A DNA stretch of 64,000 nucleotides, from the NCBI RefSeq assembly GCF_030272615.1, contig NC_081407.1, positions 103,833,897-103,897,896 on the forward strand. The letters are read 5' to 3'. The translations under genes and the position numbers were made by a program. This document shows positions 43,069 through 54,857 of the stretch, piece by piece (the stretch's first letter is position 1; each line of letters opens with the position of its first letter). The notes under the pieces were generated by a model. The model was not told where the DNA came from and did no database searches. It saw only the letters and a list, made by a program, of their open reading frames with translations. Source of the DNA: Cryptomeria japonica (lineage: Eukaryota > Streptophyta > Pinopsida > Cupressales > Cupressaceae).

Positions 43069-44567
43069 TGTAATGTCTCCTAATTAGTTATACTATAAAT
43101 TAACTTAAATTTGCCCAAATCTAAAATAGGTAATTAAGTTTTATGGGAGTACCTTTGTATATTGTTTTCTTGCAACACAAAATTATTGAACAGATATGAA
43201 GTAATACTCATAAACTGGAACATATGCTAATGAATTATATTGAATGATATCAATATTTTGATGTATTAATTACCATTAGCATTATATTTGTTAGATAAAA
43301 TCAGATTGTTATATTTGTTAGATAAAATCAGATTGTAAGTTAGTCGCCATTCTTTATTATCCAATTTCTTAGTGCACTAGGCTAGGCTAGTTGGATAGGG
43401 TGTCCAAAAGATCCTCCTTCCTAGGCCCAAGACCAGATGTTGTATCCCTCTTGGCTCCATATGGCAGGTGTTAAGCATCCATCATGGAGTGGAGTACCCA
43501 ATGAGGTATCCTATCGCCGTTCCCCCTCATCACAACCACCTTCCCTCTTAAGCCCAAGAGCAGATGCTACACCCCTCTTTGCTCCACGTGGCAGGTGTTA
43601 AGCATCCATCATGGAGTGGCATACTTAAGACAGAGTCCCTCATATGCAATGAACCAATTGTGATATTCTAATGAAGTCATATTTGTTATTCAGCTCAACT
43701 AATTATGATAATCAATTGTATTTGACATAGTTATTATACTTCCATTATATAATATTGCCTTAGTGTCTTATATCAGATTGTCAATAGTTTTTTCTGTTAG
43801 TATTACTTTAAATCAGAATTATTCATTAATTGTCATTGCTGCATCTTATATTATTAGCACTGTACAGTATTATAGTCATTTATACAAACTAAATTCGATT
43901 GCCTTATTCCTTCTGGATTCATTAACAGATATATATATATATATATATATATATATGGTGTCTTATGTCTAATAGTGTTGTCATGTATAACCATTTTAAT
44001 GCTGTTTTAATAATTATGCATTATTTGCTTCTGAACTTAATATCATATTAATGCCACTAATTTAATTAAAGATCATATAAGATTTTTATATATATAATAC
44101 TGGCTGTTCTATTCCATTATTAAATCAGAAATCCTATACATACGTACCTGTCACTGGCCTTCTTCCTTTTATTTTATCCTTGAGGCAGTCTCTATATATT
44201 CCTCTATCCTTGCTGGCAGATTTGATTTTCTGTTTCCTGTCACATTTGTATTCTTATTATATCTGATTATGTTCAAGTATCAGATTGTAGTATCCACTAT
44301 ATTTACTGTATAACTGTGATCATTTATCAGATGATCAGCTATGTTACTGCCTGTAACTTAATAACAGTTCTGATCTGAACTGATCGATGGTGCTGTTGTT
44401 GGATTCTTTGATTCCTTTCCTTTGTATATCTCAATGTGAGGGAGAGGCCACACCTCTTCATCATGCATGCCCTTTGTCAACAGACACACCCTTTCACCAT
44501 TAGCACCTTTTGAAAGAGTGCAACACTTCATTATTTCTGCCCTTTGAAGCGACACAACCTTTCACAA
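43069..44567 (-). repeat. N5 5' LTR, truncated
   Basis: Matches 21774-23261 (with a longer TA run at about 43929-43956) and stops after CCTTTCACAA. About 263 bp present in the other LTR are missing. The lost segment is the U3 start in element orientation. Confidence 0.85.
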
Positions 44568-45281
44568 AACGGTCCCGGCTCGAAAAATTGTCGAAATCAG
44601 ACAAAAAAACTGATAATATCTTGTGGTAAAGCTTGGTGGAAATAGAACCACCATGTGAATTTATCTCCATTGAACCACCATAAATCTAATAGAACTAAGT
44701 ACCAAACCTTATTGAAACAGGATGAAAATCTTATGTAAAATAGCAATAAACAAAGCTGAAAATGAGATTCAAATATTTATGGATATTAGATCTGCATCAG
44801 CAACTCCTTGAAAGACTGAAATTCTAGCTACAAAGGTCTTTCTCTTGTAGGGTAGTTACAATAGTGGATAAGTCATTGTCATTACCCACACATTCTACTC
44901 AGCAAGCCTTTTCCCTTCCAAAAAAAGGTTCAACAAGCAGCAAATAATGATTTGCTATTTCTTATAGCAAAAATTAGAAACAGAAAAGTGTGGCACATGG
45001 CATATGGGGATCTATCAGCATTTCTCCAAATTTTCCAAACTATGGGGACAACGGGGCTACTAGTAAAATAACTCAAATAAATTAGAAACAACTAAAATTT
45101 TAATAGTGTACCACATTTACAATGACAATCCCCCTTGTTTTTTATTCTTTAAAAAACTTTTATTTATGCACCAAATTGCAGCAGGTTGCCCAGTCCTGAA
45201 AAAAGGTGATGTCTCCTCAAAGTTCTCAAGTCCTTGGTATGTCCAGGACGTTGGGGACATCATATGAACTCTGAGGATGTG
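44568..45281. other. Unassigned spacer
   Basis: AT-rich, no gene or repeat recognised. An imperfect inverted repeat GGGGACATCATATG...ATGTGTCCCC lies just before U1. Confidence 0.5.
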
Positions 45282-45290
45282 TCCCCTGTT

Positions 45291-45341
45291 GGTTGAAAAT
45301 TTTGTACACTTTGGGAAATATACAAAATTGCGGTTTCAACC
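45291..45341. repeat. Terminal hairpin of the U1 LTR
   Basis: GGTTGAAAATTTTGTA pairs, with a small bulge, with TACAAAATTG and GGTTTCAACC about 12 bases on. It is present at the same end of U2 and, diverged, in the fragment ending at 11979. It is the last ~50 bases of the U5 side. Confidence 0.75.
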
Positions 45342-45599
45342 ACAGCACACGAGTAAAAAAAAACTCTCCTAATTAAGGGAAGGCTCCCCCTATCTAACTA
45401 CAACTTGGAAAGTAAAATGGGATGGGACAGCAATCTTTCTTCTTTTTTCAAGAAAGAAAATATCATTTTCTCTTCACAGAAAAGGATAGCGATTGAATAA
45501 CAGCAGTAACCACTTTTAAGTGAAATAGGAGAAAGGAAATGAAATTTCCTGAAAGTGAAAAGACTTCCGTCACGTCCTTCAAGACGGGACAGCAATATC

Positions 45600-46025
45600 A
45601 AGCTCAAAAACTTGACTATTGGAAGTCCTATCTACCCTTTGCTATACTAAATTTTTACAATAAATAAAAGATAACAGCTCAAAGACTGGAATAATCTATT
45701 CTTTCAACACAAAGACAAGAACTAATGCAAGCTCAAAGACTTGCTGCTATTTCTTATCAAACAGTAATTTTTTCTTCAAGAATAAACGCAAGCTCAAAGA
45801 CTTGCTGCTCCTTCAAGAGAGTTTCCTATTTTAATTAATCTTCTTTACTTGCAGCTCAAAGACTTCAAATCAGATTGGACTAAGCTCTTTTAGAAACACT
45901 TTGCATAAAAGAGATAAAAAGATTCAAACTCAAACATGTAGCTCAAAGACTCAAAACTTGAGTAATCCTTCTTTATTATTCTTCAAAACCTTCAATTCAC
46001 ATACATAAGCTCAAAGACTTCTTGC
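45600..46025 (-). repeat. AAGTCTTTGAGCT repeats in the R-U5 region of U1
   Basis: The plus-strand word AGCTCAAAGACT occurs about seven times at irregular 50-90-base intervals (around 45600, 45675, 45730, 45790, 45853, 45940 and 46008). U2 and the fragment at 11290-11979 show the same word at matching places. It would lie in the 5' leader of transcripts. Confidence 0.85.
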
Positions 46026-46087
46026 TGTAAATTTGGCAGAGTTTTTGTTTGCTTTCCAAAAGATATATTTACAATGGACCTCTCAAG

Positions 46088-46095
46088 TATTTATA
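46088..46095 (-). promoter_or_regulatory. TATA box of U1
   Basis: Minus-strand TATAAATA, conserved in U2 at 55590-55597 together with the sequence around it. It sits downstream of the embedded gene in the same orientation. Confidence 0.7.
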
Positions 46096-46404
46096 GAAGA
46101 GGAGCCTTGAGAAAAAGGTGGGAGGATCCTAACTAACTTGAGAGATTCTCTCAACCACCAAGACTCATTCAATAAATAACTGAGACTTCATTAACTAACT
46201 AAGAGTTACTCTAACTAACTAAGATTTATTCCAACTATAGTCCTAATCGGACACAACTTGTAGTTGCCTTACATGTAATTACAAAAGTGCAAGTAATGTG
46301 TAACTTGCATTTTACAAAAATTACTTTTACATGTAACTTGTCAAAACAAAATTACAACTGAAAATTTAAAAAAAGGGAAAATTCAACTAAGTGTTGAAAA
46401 ACAC

Positions 46405-49400
46405 TTAAGTTGCATTTTGTGAAGATACGAATCCTTGAAATTTCCGGATGCTCGCTTGTAGTTCCTCGGGATTCGGTTCATGGGTGTTCTTAGCAACAAC
46501 CATAGTCTTCACAATAGTGTCGTGACAGCGGAGGAGCGCGGAATTGTCTTTATCTAGGATAGACTGGATCTCATGCAAAAAGGCTTGGTGTTTCATCAAT
46601 GTTTGAATTGAAGCTGCCGAGAATTGTTCGCTCCTCCATTCATTATGAATCCTCATCTGTAAATCAGCAAGAACCTCTTCTTCTGGAATCAGCTCTCCAT
46701 CCTGACTTACTATATTGCAAGAGGCCCTTTCACAATGTGAGACAATACCTCGATAGACTTCATCTCGGAATCTCCTTGCATCACTGATCTCCTCAATGAG
46801 GGATTTAAGAACAAGGGTCTTGTTTTCCATGAGTTTTTCAAATTCCAAGTACATGACCCTGGAAGAGATGATGGCGTGCTCCTGCAAAATACTCGGTTGT
46901 TGTTGGGGCATGGTACGCCAGATTGCCAGACTTTTCTCAACACTTTCCAGATTCTTTTTGAAAGTGTCAGAAATCTGATCCAGTTTCTCCTCAATGGTTT
47001 CCAACTTAGACATTATTTGAAAAATGTTTTTTACCACTTGTACACATTGATCATGAAGCTGATCAACCCAGGAATCCAGTGCTTGTACTTTTTGAGCAGC
47101 CCTTTCCACTCCACGAATCGATTCTTGGGAACCAGAAGAACCTATGGAGTTACTCCCTTCAGCAGCAGGTTTTGTGATTTTATGAATGGCTGCCATGAGC
47201 TGTCCGTTTTCTTCTTCTAGCTTGTCTTTCTTTGCAAGAAGATCGTCACACCTGTGCACTAGTGAAACAATAGAAAACTGAGCATCATGTTTAATGACCT
47301 CATGTGTTTGCTTGCCCAATTCTACCCTAGTAACCTTATAATCAGTAGCTGACATTTCATCAAGTGGTTTATCTGTAATAGGTTCCACAATTTCAGCTAC
47401 TTTCATCTTGTTGCTATCAACAGTTACCCTAGAGATAGTTTTTGCCTTCTTAGCAACTTTGGATCTGGACTGTTTGTGTTGCTGGTAGTCAAAGGCATCA
47501 GCTGAGATCTCTTGCTTCTTCCTTTTCGGGGTGAAAGAACTAAGCCATGGAGGCAAAGTCATCAACTCACTTCCAGTAGCAGCCGTAGGCAAAGGAGAAG
47601 CAGTTTCTGTTTGAATTACCGTGGTCACCCTGGGAGGAATATCTGTTTGAATGGCGACCACGGTTTGCTCAGTTACCAATGGACATGAAGATTGCCTCAT
47701 GAATTCTTCAAAACCAGAAGTGGAAGTATCAATTTCTGATAACTGAATGCAAGTGGGATTATCTTCAGGAACTTTCAACACACTTTCTCGTTGTCGATCA
47801 GGAGAAGGCTCGTATGCTGAAATGGGAACCGCATTCTGAGGAGACTCATCTATGAGCAAATCAGGAGGAGAAAGAGGCATCTCAATGGAAACTGGAGGAA
47901 TGACCTCGTGAGGCGAGTCTGAAACTGGAAACTTAGGCGCATCGTCAGATTGCTACCCCTCTTCTGGATTATCCAAATCGATCACCGGAACATGGAACCA
48001 TGATTTCTCCTTCCCACGAGTAGTCGTCTCCTCAGGAGGAAGCACTACCGCACGACTAACTCATAACTTGATCCTTGTGCCCGAAGATGAAGCACCCTCC
48101 TTGTTATCAATCTGAATCTCAGACTTCCGTCCAAGAGGCCCTGTAGAATCATCTTCTTTACCAACCTTGATTTTGATAAGTCTAACAGCATTACTTTTCA
48201 GCCATGCGTTAGTGTTGGCCAAGATAGGCTGAAATCTGTCAAGGATGGAGACGCACTCCTTGTGTGACCATTGGATCAAAGGAAGTGGAGCTTCCTCAAC
48301 CCTTCGTGAAGTGTATTCACGATAAAGTATATGCCCGTCATCAATCATCCCTTGTGGGATATCCACCAAGTTCAAGTCAACAATTTGCTCAACAGTGAGC
48401 CTGCAGTAATCCATCTTTAGAACTTCGGCTTCCGTGCGGAGATCTACCCAGATGTCTTCAATGCAATGAACATGCACAAAGGATTTCTTGATCTTCTCCT
48501 TCATACCTCTATAATCAAAATCAGCTCTAGGTTTGAACCTCTTAAGCTTGATTTCCTGCAATTCAGCCTCCATGGCCTTAGCCTTCACAGATGTGACAAG
48601 GGAGTATCGACCAATTTTCAATGGGCTTGTGCTAGAGATCCCCATTCCAACCTTGTGTCTAGCAGACTGAAAAGTATGAACAGCCATGATCTGTCTTCCC
48701 AACTCCATAAGAATTATCTTATCGGTTGGGTATCTTGGAAGCATGTATGGCTGACCATCATAGCATCCAATCCTCATATAGGTGTAGGTGGGAAATTGCA
48801 GGAACAAACACCCATACTCAGACACCTTGACCCATGCCTCATCTGATACTCTTTTGTTTCTGAGATCCACGTCAAACTGACACATGAAATATTCGAAGAA
48901 TGCATCTTGGACTCTTCTGAAATGCAGTCTGCTAGATTTCAATGGCAACTGGTCATAATATTCCCAAACTGGTATAAGCGAGCAATCACCCTTGGTAGAA
49001 AGACCTGGAAAGTGTCTAAGTGACGCTGCTAAATATACCAAATAAGAATTCATGAAGAAGGTCATAGTGATAGGAACTGCTGCAAGTTGTTCGCACAAAG
49101 CATCACTGATGATTTCGCCCCATGAAATGTGATGCGACTGCCGTATGAACATAATGAATTGATACATCCATGGCTCAAAGACATTGGAGTGCTCAAGGCC
49201 CAACATCCTGCTGTGAAGAGTGATGGTGTCTCCTATCTCCCACTTGAAATCACAACGGTACAACTTTGCCCATCTTGAGAAAGAAGGACGTGGCTCTTGG
49301 ATCCACCTATTGATGTGTCGCTTGCAATCTTTTTCCCTTTTCACATAATACTCTGCTGCACTTTCTTTGGTGATTTCCATATAAACAGGTGCAGGAGGTA

Positions 49401-49663
49401 TTTTGAAGACCTTCTCGATTGTATCTGCATCAAGACGAATTATAGCTTCACCATCATCATTTTTAATGACTCGACTCTTTGTCAAAATGATGGGCGCATG
49501 CAAGAACGAACTCAGGTTCTAGGGCAGCCACTGCGAAGGAAGATGCATGATGGATATGGCTGTCCAACAGCCACTGCAAGTTGTTATCCTGTGGATCTTC
49601 TACCCTGTTGATGAATTCTGCCATATCAACGTGCCCTATTTCCATGTCACTGATGCGATCCAA
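46405..49663 (-). pseudogene. U1-embedded gene: PMD-like domain, basic linker, coiled coil
   Basis: One reading of about 1,090 codons. Start region 'MDRISDMEIGHVDMAEF' at 49663, a one-base frameshift near 49500, then open to 48061. Two in-frame stops (TGA at 48061-48063 and a TAG about 130 bases on) follow, then open again to a TAA at 46405. The N-terminal domain has 'EAIIRLDADTIEKVFKIPP', 'FEPWMYQFIMFI' and 'LPRYPTDKIILMEL'. The middle has 'KRKKQE' and other basic patches like nuclear signals. The C-terminal half is long coiled coil. G1 carries a homologue with 'LPRYPTNKMVLLEL'. Function unknown; resemblance to plant mobile or 'plant transposon protein' domains is inferred. Confidence 0.75.
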
Positions 49664-49689
49664 AGGAGAAGAACCTGGGAAGGTGCAAC

Positions 49690-51884
49690 CTCATTCTGAT
49701 ATTTGTCATATTTGTATTTCATTTTCTTTGGAGTTGGAGATGCCGGCAAATCTGACATTGATTGTGAACCTGGAATGCTGTGATGAAGACTTAAAAGAGT
49801 TAAGGCAACATCATAGTCAACTGCAAATATCATTCTTCCTTCTTCAAATGGGTAAAACTTTGATTTCTGAATTTCACGGTTTTGTGAGAGGAAGAGGGGA
49901 GATATGTAGAAATGGGAAAATCTTGACTTTGACCAATTTCGGATCTTGGGAGAATTTTCGCAAGTATACAAGTTGGAAAGGACATACATGCAATTGGGGT
50001 TTTAAAACCCGAATACAAGTACACTTGTAAATTCGAAAATGGAGGAATGGACGAAAAATGAGATTTTGACTTGCGGGAAATGATGGAAATGGAAAGTACG
50101 GATATGGGGAACGTGAATGGATAGAAACAGGAATATCCGAGAAAGTCATTTTTATGAAAATGGGAAGAACTCTTCAACATGTAATCCGGTTTTTAAAACC
50201 CGAATTTGCAAAGGAGGGGTATTTCACAATTTCCAACTTAGAATTTTAACCAAAAATGATTAAGTTCCTTAACCGTAGGGGAAGAACAAGAATTTCCAGC
50301 GAACTTGTAATCGAGATTAAAAATCCCGAATACAAGTTAGGAGGGAATTTTGGGAAGAACAATGCAATTCAACAATTGCATATTAAGGGGAAGATTTCTT
50401 TCACAAAAACCAATTTATAGGGGAAGAACATCACATGCCAAAAATGTAACTAATAACAAAAAATAAAGAAAACAAGAAAATAATAAAATGAAGGGAAGAA
50501 AGGAAAGAGAACATACCTTTCTTAAAAATGCAAAATGCTTCTCCAATGATGCAACAATTCTTGAAATGAAGAAGCAAAACCGGTGAAAAGGAGCAATCCA
50601 GAATGTCAAACCCTTATCACGTTTTTTGTAAAAATGCCCCAAATATAGCAACAATCTTAAACTTGGAGGACCAAAATGCCAATGAGAGTGTGCATCCAAG
50701 TTTATTAGAGCAAAACGCCTAAGGTAGAAGAAGAAGCAACGATGCCAAATGTTTGAAAACGTTGCCAAAGGTTGAAAACGTGGCCAAAGGGAATCACGTG
50801 GCCACCATTATAAACTCCAACGCCATCATTAAATGGTGCGAAAATCCTCTCACCCTCCACGCCTAAGTAGGAAAGGGCAAAACGATTTAGGAGTGTGCAA
50901 ATTTATGGAGTAAAAAACGCCCAAAATGTGGGTTAAAAGAACCACGTTTTGCTGATTTGGCACCAAAAACCAGCAACAATAAACTCTAAATGATGAAAAA
51001 TGTGTTTGTGAAAGCATGAGAATAGGATAGAATCCTAAACGCCTTGCATCTCCAGCAAATCTCCCCAAAAAATCGCTTTGACATCTTCAACAAATCCATT
51101 TTCCATGCAAATCGGGTTTTAGAAGACACATGACAAGTTCGAATTGCCCAAAATGAAGCAAATCGGGTTTTAGAGAGAAAATAACAAGTTTTATTTTCAC
51201 TTTTTCCACTTACATGCCAAAATCGGGTTTTTTAAGACAAATGGCAAGTTTAAAAATTCACTTTTTCACTTACCAAGCCAAAATCGGGTTTTTTAGAGCA
51301 AACTGCAAGTTTAAAAAAAAATACTTGTAAAAGGGAAATAAAATCCCTACAACAAGTTAGAAACACTTGCACATATGTAATGGGGATTTAAAATCCCTAT
51401 TAGATGTAAAAACCATTAAAGTAGGGGTTTTTTGACCAAACTGCAAGTTTACTTGCAGTTGAGCCAAAAAATCCCTATTTTAACTAAAAATGACCAAAAA
51501 ACAATAAAAAGATAAAAACATCAAAGGGGAAACTTAAAATAATTTACAAGTGACATATTTAAAATAAAAGTGCACATGTAATTGGTCAAAAATTCCCCTA
51601 CAAAGACCAAAACAATGAATATCATTAAAACTTGCAGTTTGAAGAAAATTCTCCACCTGCAGTCTGGGTTTTAAAACCCGAAATTGAAGGAAAGGCATAG
51701 CAAACGAACCCAGAATTGGACGAAATTCGAAACGTAGTTCAAGAATGAACTGAGGATTAAGCCAGTCCAAGGATTAATCGAAATTCTGCCTCGGGAAGCA
51801 TGCCATAGAGTAAAAATTTTCATTTTTTAATAAAAATTTCACCGTAGTGGTCCTTCATTTTTGGAAACAAAAATGAGGACAACA
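49690..51884 (-). repeat. U3 part of U1 with CGGGTTTTAAAACCCG modules
   Basis: No gene. Palindromes of the type GGGTTTTAAAACCCG recur (about 49999, 50190, 51668), and degenerate modules AAATCGGGTTTT...CAAGTTT repeat from about 51105 to 51310. U2 has the same modules (56820-57900). The outer end TGTTGTCCTCATTTTTGG (minus strand) is shared with U2. Confidence 0.75.
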
Positions 51885-52374
51885 TCCCCATTGTTAGTAT
51901 ATAGTTTATTACATCATAACTAGAATCAAATGGTAGTTGTTTAGTTCTTTGATCAGTTGCTTCTCTAGAATTATTTTTCACTGTATAAATCTCCATTCTC
52001 CTCAGAATAATATTTGCCCATTGCTTCTGCTCATTCATTATGGTAGCAAAGCACTTTCTAATCCTGTGCTGTGAGAAGAAGCCATGATTCCATGATTGTT
52101 TTTGTATGGGATGAGGGGAGTACAAGGGAATATCTGTGTGAGGGAATCCAAATACTCCACATGAGGGAACACTGCTAATGACAAAAAGATGCTCCCAGTG
52201 AGATGAACGCAATGCATATATCTGTAGAAAAACATGAAATGGGCCACATCTGAATATAGAAGAATGTGATAATTGGTTTGATTGTGTGGCTATGAGACTC
52301 CATAGAAAAGCCAACAGCCAATAAAGAACATTGCTGTGCCATATCTCGAATGAGCCACTTAGAATCCACTTCAC
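51885..52374 (-). other. Open frame of unknown origin beside U1
   Basis: A 184-codon minus-strand frame runs from 52374 into U1; about 163 codons lie outside U1. It contains 'HIFLQIYALRSS'-like hydrophobic segments and 'NEQKQWANIILRRMEIYTVK'. It could be an exon or a chance frame. U1 inserted into it. Family not recognised. Confidence 0.3.
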
Positions 52375-52776
52375 TAAAGAAGGATTTTCAACGTTGACAT
52401 ATTTATCTACTCAACAAGCTTGTGGGTGTAATGGTTTTTCAACATAATTTTTAAAAAAAACAGTACTGCTGCTGCTAGTTCCAACGCAAACAAAATGCAA
52501 ATACAGATCTACGAAATACCGTTGACCCAGACATTCAAAAATTAAAAGGTTTGTTTATCTCACTATTTTTTTTAATAACCTAAATATTTTGAAAAGAATC
52601 AAAATAATAATTATTATGTTTTTTTTTTTAATTAATTTTCTATTCTATTTCTATTTGGAGCAAAATTGTAAAAGTTTCGTAAGCCATTATTAGTTTTGAA
52701 AAACACAATTCAATCAAACTCTAGGGAGATATAACAATTCCACCTAGAGAGACTAGGATCCTCAAAAATAAAAATA
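52375..52776. other. AT-rich spacer
   Basis: Nothing recognised beyond T- and A-runs. Confidence 0.5.
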
Positions 52777-52966
52777 ATGGCCACCAATGCACTCAAAATC
52801 ATAACTAATGTGCAAACATAACTTGATTTCGAAGACCTCTACGACGTTGTCTCTAGAAATCTCACCAAACCTGCACACACTGGTGCTGATCAAACTAGAT
52901 TTGACAAGGCCAAACACATTATTTTGTTTGGAGTTTCTGATAAGGTTCAACGTCACATTTGCACAG
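52777..52966 (+). pseudogene. Ty1/copia gag N-terminal fragment
   Basis: Starts ATGGCCACC and, apart from one TAA, reads 'DLYDVVSRNLTKP' and 'FDKAKHIILFGVSDKVQ', a pattern like the UBN2-type gag of copia elements. It is cut by the F1 insertion at 52967. No LTR or primer site was identified upstream. Confidence 0.5.
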
Positions 52967-53920
52967 TGTAATGTCCCCTCCCTAGGTGATGGGCAATTGA
53001 GCAGGGATTGGCCTATCATCTAGTTCCCATAGGCCATGGAGAGGAAAGGGGACCCATACTGAGGCTTGTGGAGCTACGCAAGAGCCTTATAAGCCATTCT
53101 AGACAATTTGAGGCAGTCTCCTAAATTTTAAGAGGGTGACCTATTTTTTAGAGATTGATTGGAAGTTGACCAAGACGCAATAGGGGACCTCAGGAATCAC
53201 TCGAGGTTTTGGGTGTCGTTCCTATTTTTAGGGGATATTCCTACTTTTTAGGGAGGCATTGGCAGTCAGCCTATTGGCCTTTCCAAAGTTAGTGGGGTGT
53301 TAGTGGCAGAAGGCCTTATGAACCATTTTGGGGGATCAGGCATGATTTCCTAATTTTAAGTAGAATCCCTATTTGGTAGGAGTTAACTGGCAATGGGGGC
53401 CGCCACACTTAGGCTTCATCCTAGTATGGATAGTAGTTTCAATTTCTCAATTGGGAGACTTGGTGATGGATTCAAGAATAAAAAATGAAATATTAATTTT
53501 ACTTTATTACTTTATTTAAATAAAATAATGTGATGCTAATTAAATAATACTTTATATAGTGACCCCCCCATGGCACTTTTACTTAGGAAGCATCAGCTTT
53601 AAGTTGGTTTTAAAAAATGGTCATTTGCCAATGAAGAATTAGACCCTCAAGAAGTTCGAACTTCCTAGGGGGGGTGAAATATTTTACAAAACAGTATAAA
53701 GTATGTTAAGTGGCAAAGAGAAACCCCAAAGGTGGATCAAACCTCTTGGAGGGAAAAGTAAAGAGGTTAAAAGCAAGTTTGGAGCTGATTTCATTCATTC
53801 ATGAAGATTATTTTTTATAGAGCAGCAGCTGTGTGGAGAAGAAATTCTCAGATCTATTGTGGAGAAGAAATTATTTTTTTGAGAGCAGCAGTTGTGTGGA
53901 GAAGGAATTCTTAGATCTAC
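52967..53920 (+). mobile_element. F1: part of an F-family LTR
   Basis: Starts TGTAATGTCCCC like F2 (59123), shares phrases such as AGGTGATG..GAGCAGGG and CCTATTTTTTAG, and has a TATATA at about 53553. G1 is inserted at 53921, so the rest of F1 should lie right of the window. Left flank CACAG. Near its end a ~70-bp block (AGCAGCAGCTGTGTGGAGAAG) is present twice (53820-53920). Confidence 0.7.
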
Positions 53921-54707
53921 TGTAGTTTTATGACCACGCCCAACACAAAATAAAGTTTCCCAACGGCTACCTGATCAAAGTCAAAGTGTATGCTAAGATT
54001 GCAAGAAGATCATACGATGACTCCAAGGTTCCGACTGAGTACTAGCAACTTTATGTGGATAAAGGCTCGTGTGGTTGATGTTATTGGTAATCCAAGGGGG
54101 ACTTACGCACACTTTGAAGAAGACTTCTAAAATTTTATAACTTTCAAGGAGATTCTCGCGAATGATTTGGCAATGACAACTCTCTTTTTTGGGACTTTTC
54201 GATTTGGAAGATGCAAACAATAAATAGGACATGTTTAGGAAAGCTACTCTAAATCTAAGAACTTAGTAGATAGCAATGCCTAGGATAGGATCAATCACAC
54301 TTCACTTCACCACTAGAAGATAACTACATGAAGCAAGTGCAATCTTCTGGGGTTGTGTTTGAAAGATTTTAAATCACCAATGAATACCATCAGAGAACAA
54401 TACTCATTCAATAATTCAAATTAAGCGCACACATAAAATAGCTTAGTCCAACCTTGCACTGTTGATAACAATAAGCTATCAACAAAAGGTATGAGCAAAC
54501 GATCTTCTCCTTAACACACTACAATCAACCTCATTCATCTAAATACATGAAATAAATCTATTCTAAGTGAGGAAAGCGAAACCATGCAAGCTAACAAATA
54601 ACACAAGGTACACCATTAGAGAACAATGTATCACAGATTATCACTTCAATAGCTTATCGCAACAATTTCATACAATCTCCTCTTCTACAATGAAGGGGTG
54701 ACTCCCT

Positions 54708-54715
54708 TATATAGG
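54708..54715 (-). promoter_or_regulatory. TATA box of G1
   Basis: Minus-strand CTATATAA in CCTATATAAGGG; position matches that of S0. Confidence 0.6.
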
Positions 54716-54857
54716 CCTCCAGCCTTGATTAAATGCGAACCCTAATTAGGGTTTGAGCCAAAAGATTCCACACACATGATGCAACAAGGTGGGAATAAAC
54801 ATTAATTACCCATCATGTCCATTATCAATTAATGGCATTCCTGCCAAGATGGCATCC

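Larger units (their letters stand above)
21774..44567 (-). mobile_element. N5: outermost LTR element of the nest
   Basis: Bounded by LTRs of one family at 21774-23524 and 43069-44567 (the latter truncated). The minus-strand orientation is fixed by a tRNA-Met-type primer site next to the right LTR. Without the nested N4 the internal region is only about 1.65 kb and shows no gag or pol, only degenerate satellite, so it is a non-autonomous element. The flank left is AAATG; the right target duplication was lost with the LTR end. Confidence 0.85.
45287..51884 (-). mobile_element. U1: 6.6-kb TG...CA unit with an embedded gene
   Basis: Plus-strand ends TGTTGGTTG and GAGGACAACA, flanked by TCCCC on both sides (45282-45286 and 51885-51889). 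It has no internal LTR pair and no primer site, gag or pol. The minus-strand TATA (46088-46095) with a ~770-bp transcribed-type region beyond it indicates an LTR whose U3 is very long and contains a gene (46405-49663). U2 (54858-58323) has the same two ends and the same blocks but not the gene. Read as a solo LTR with a gene in its U3, or a short element with LTR-type ends. Confidence 0.88.
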
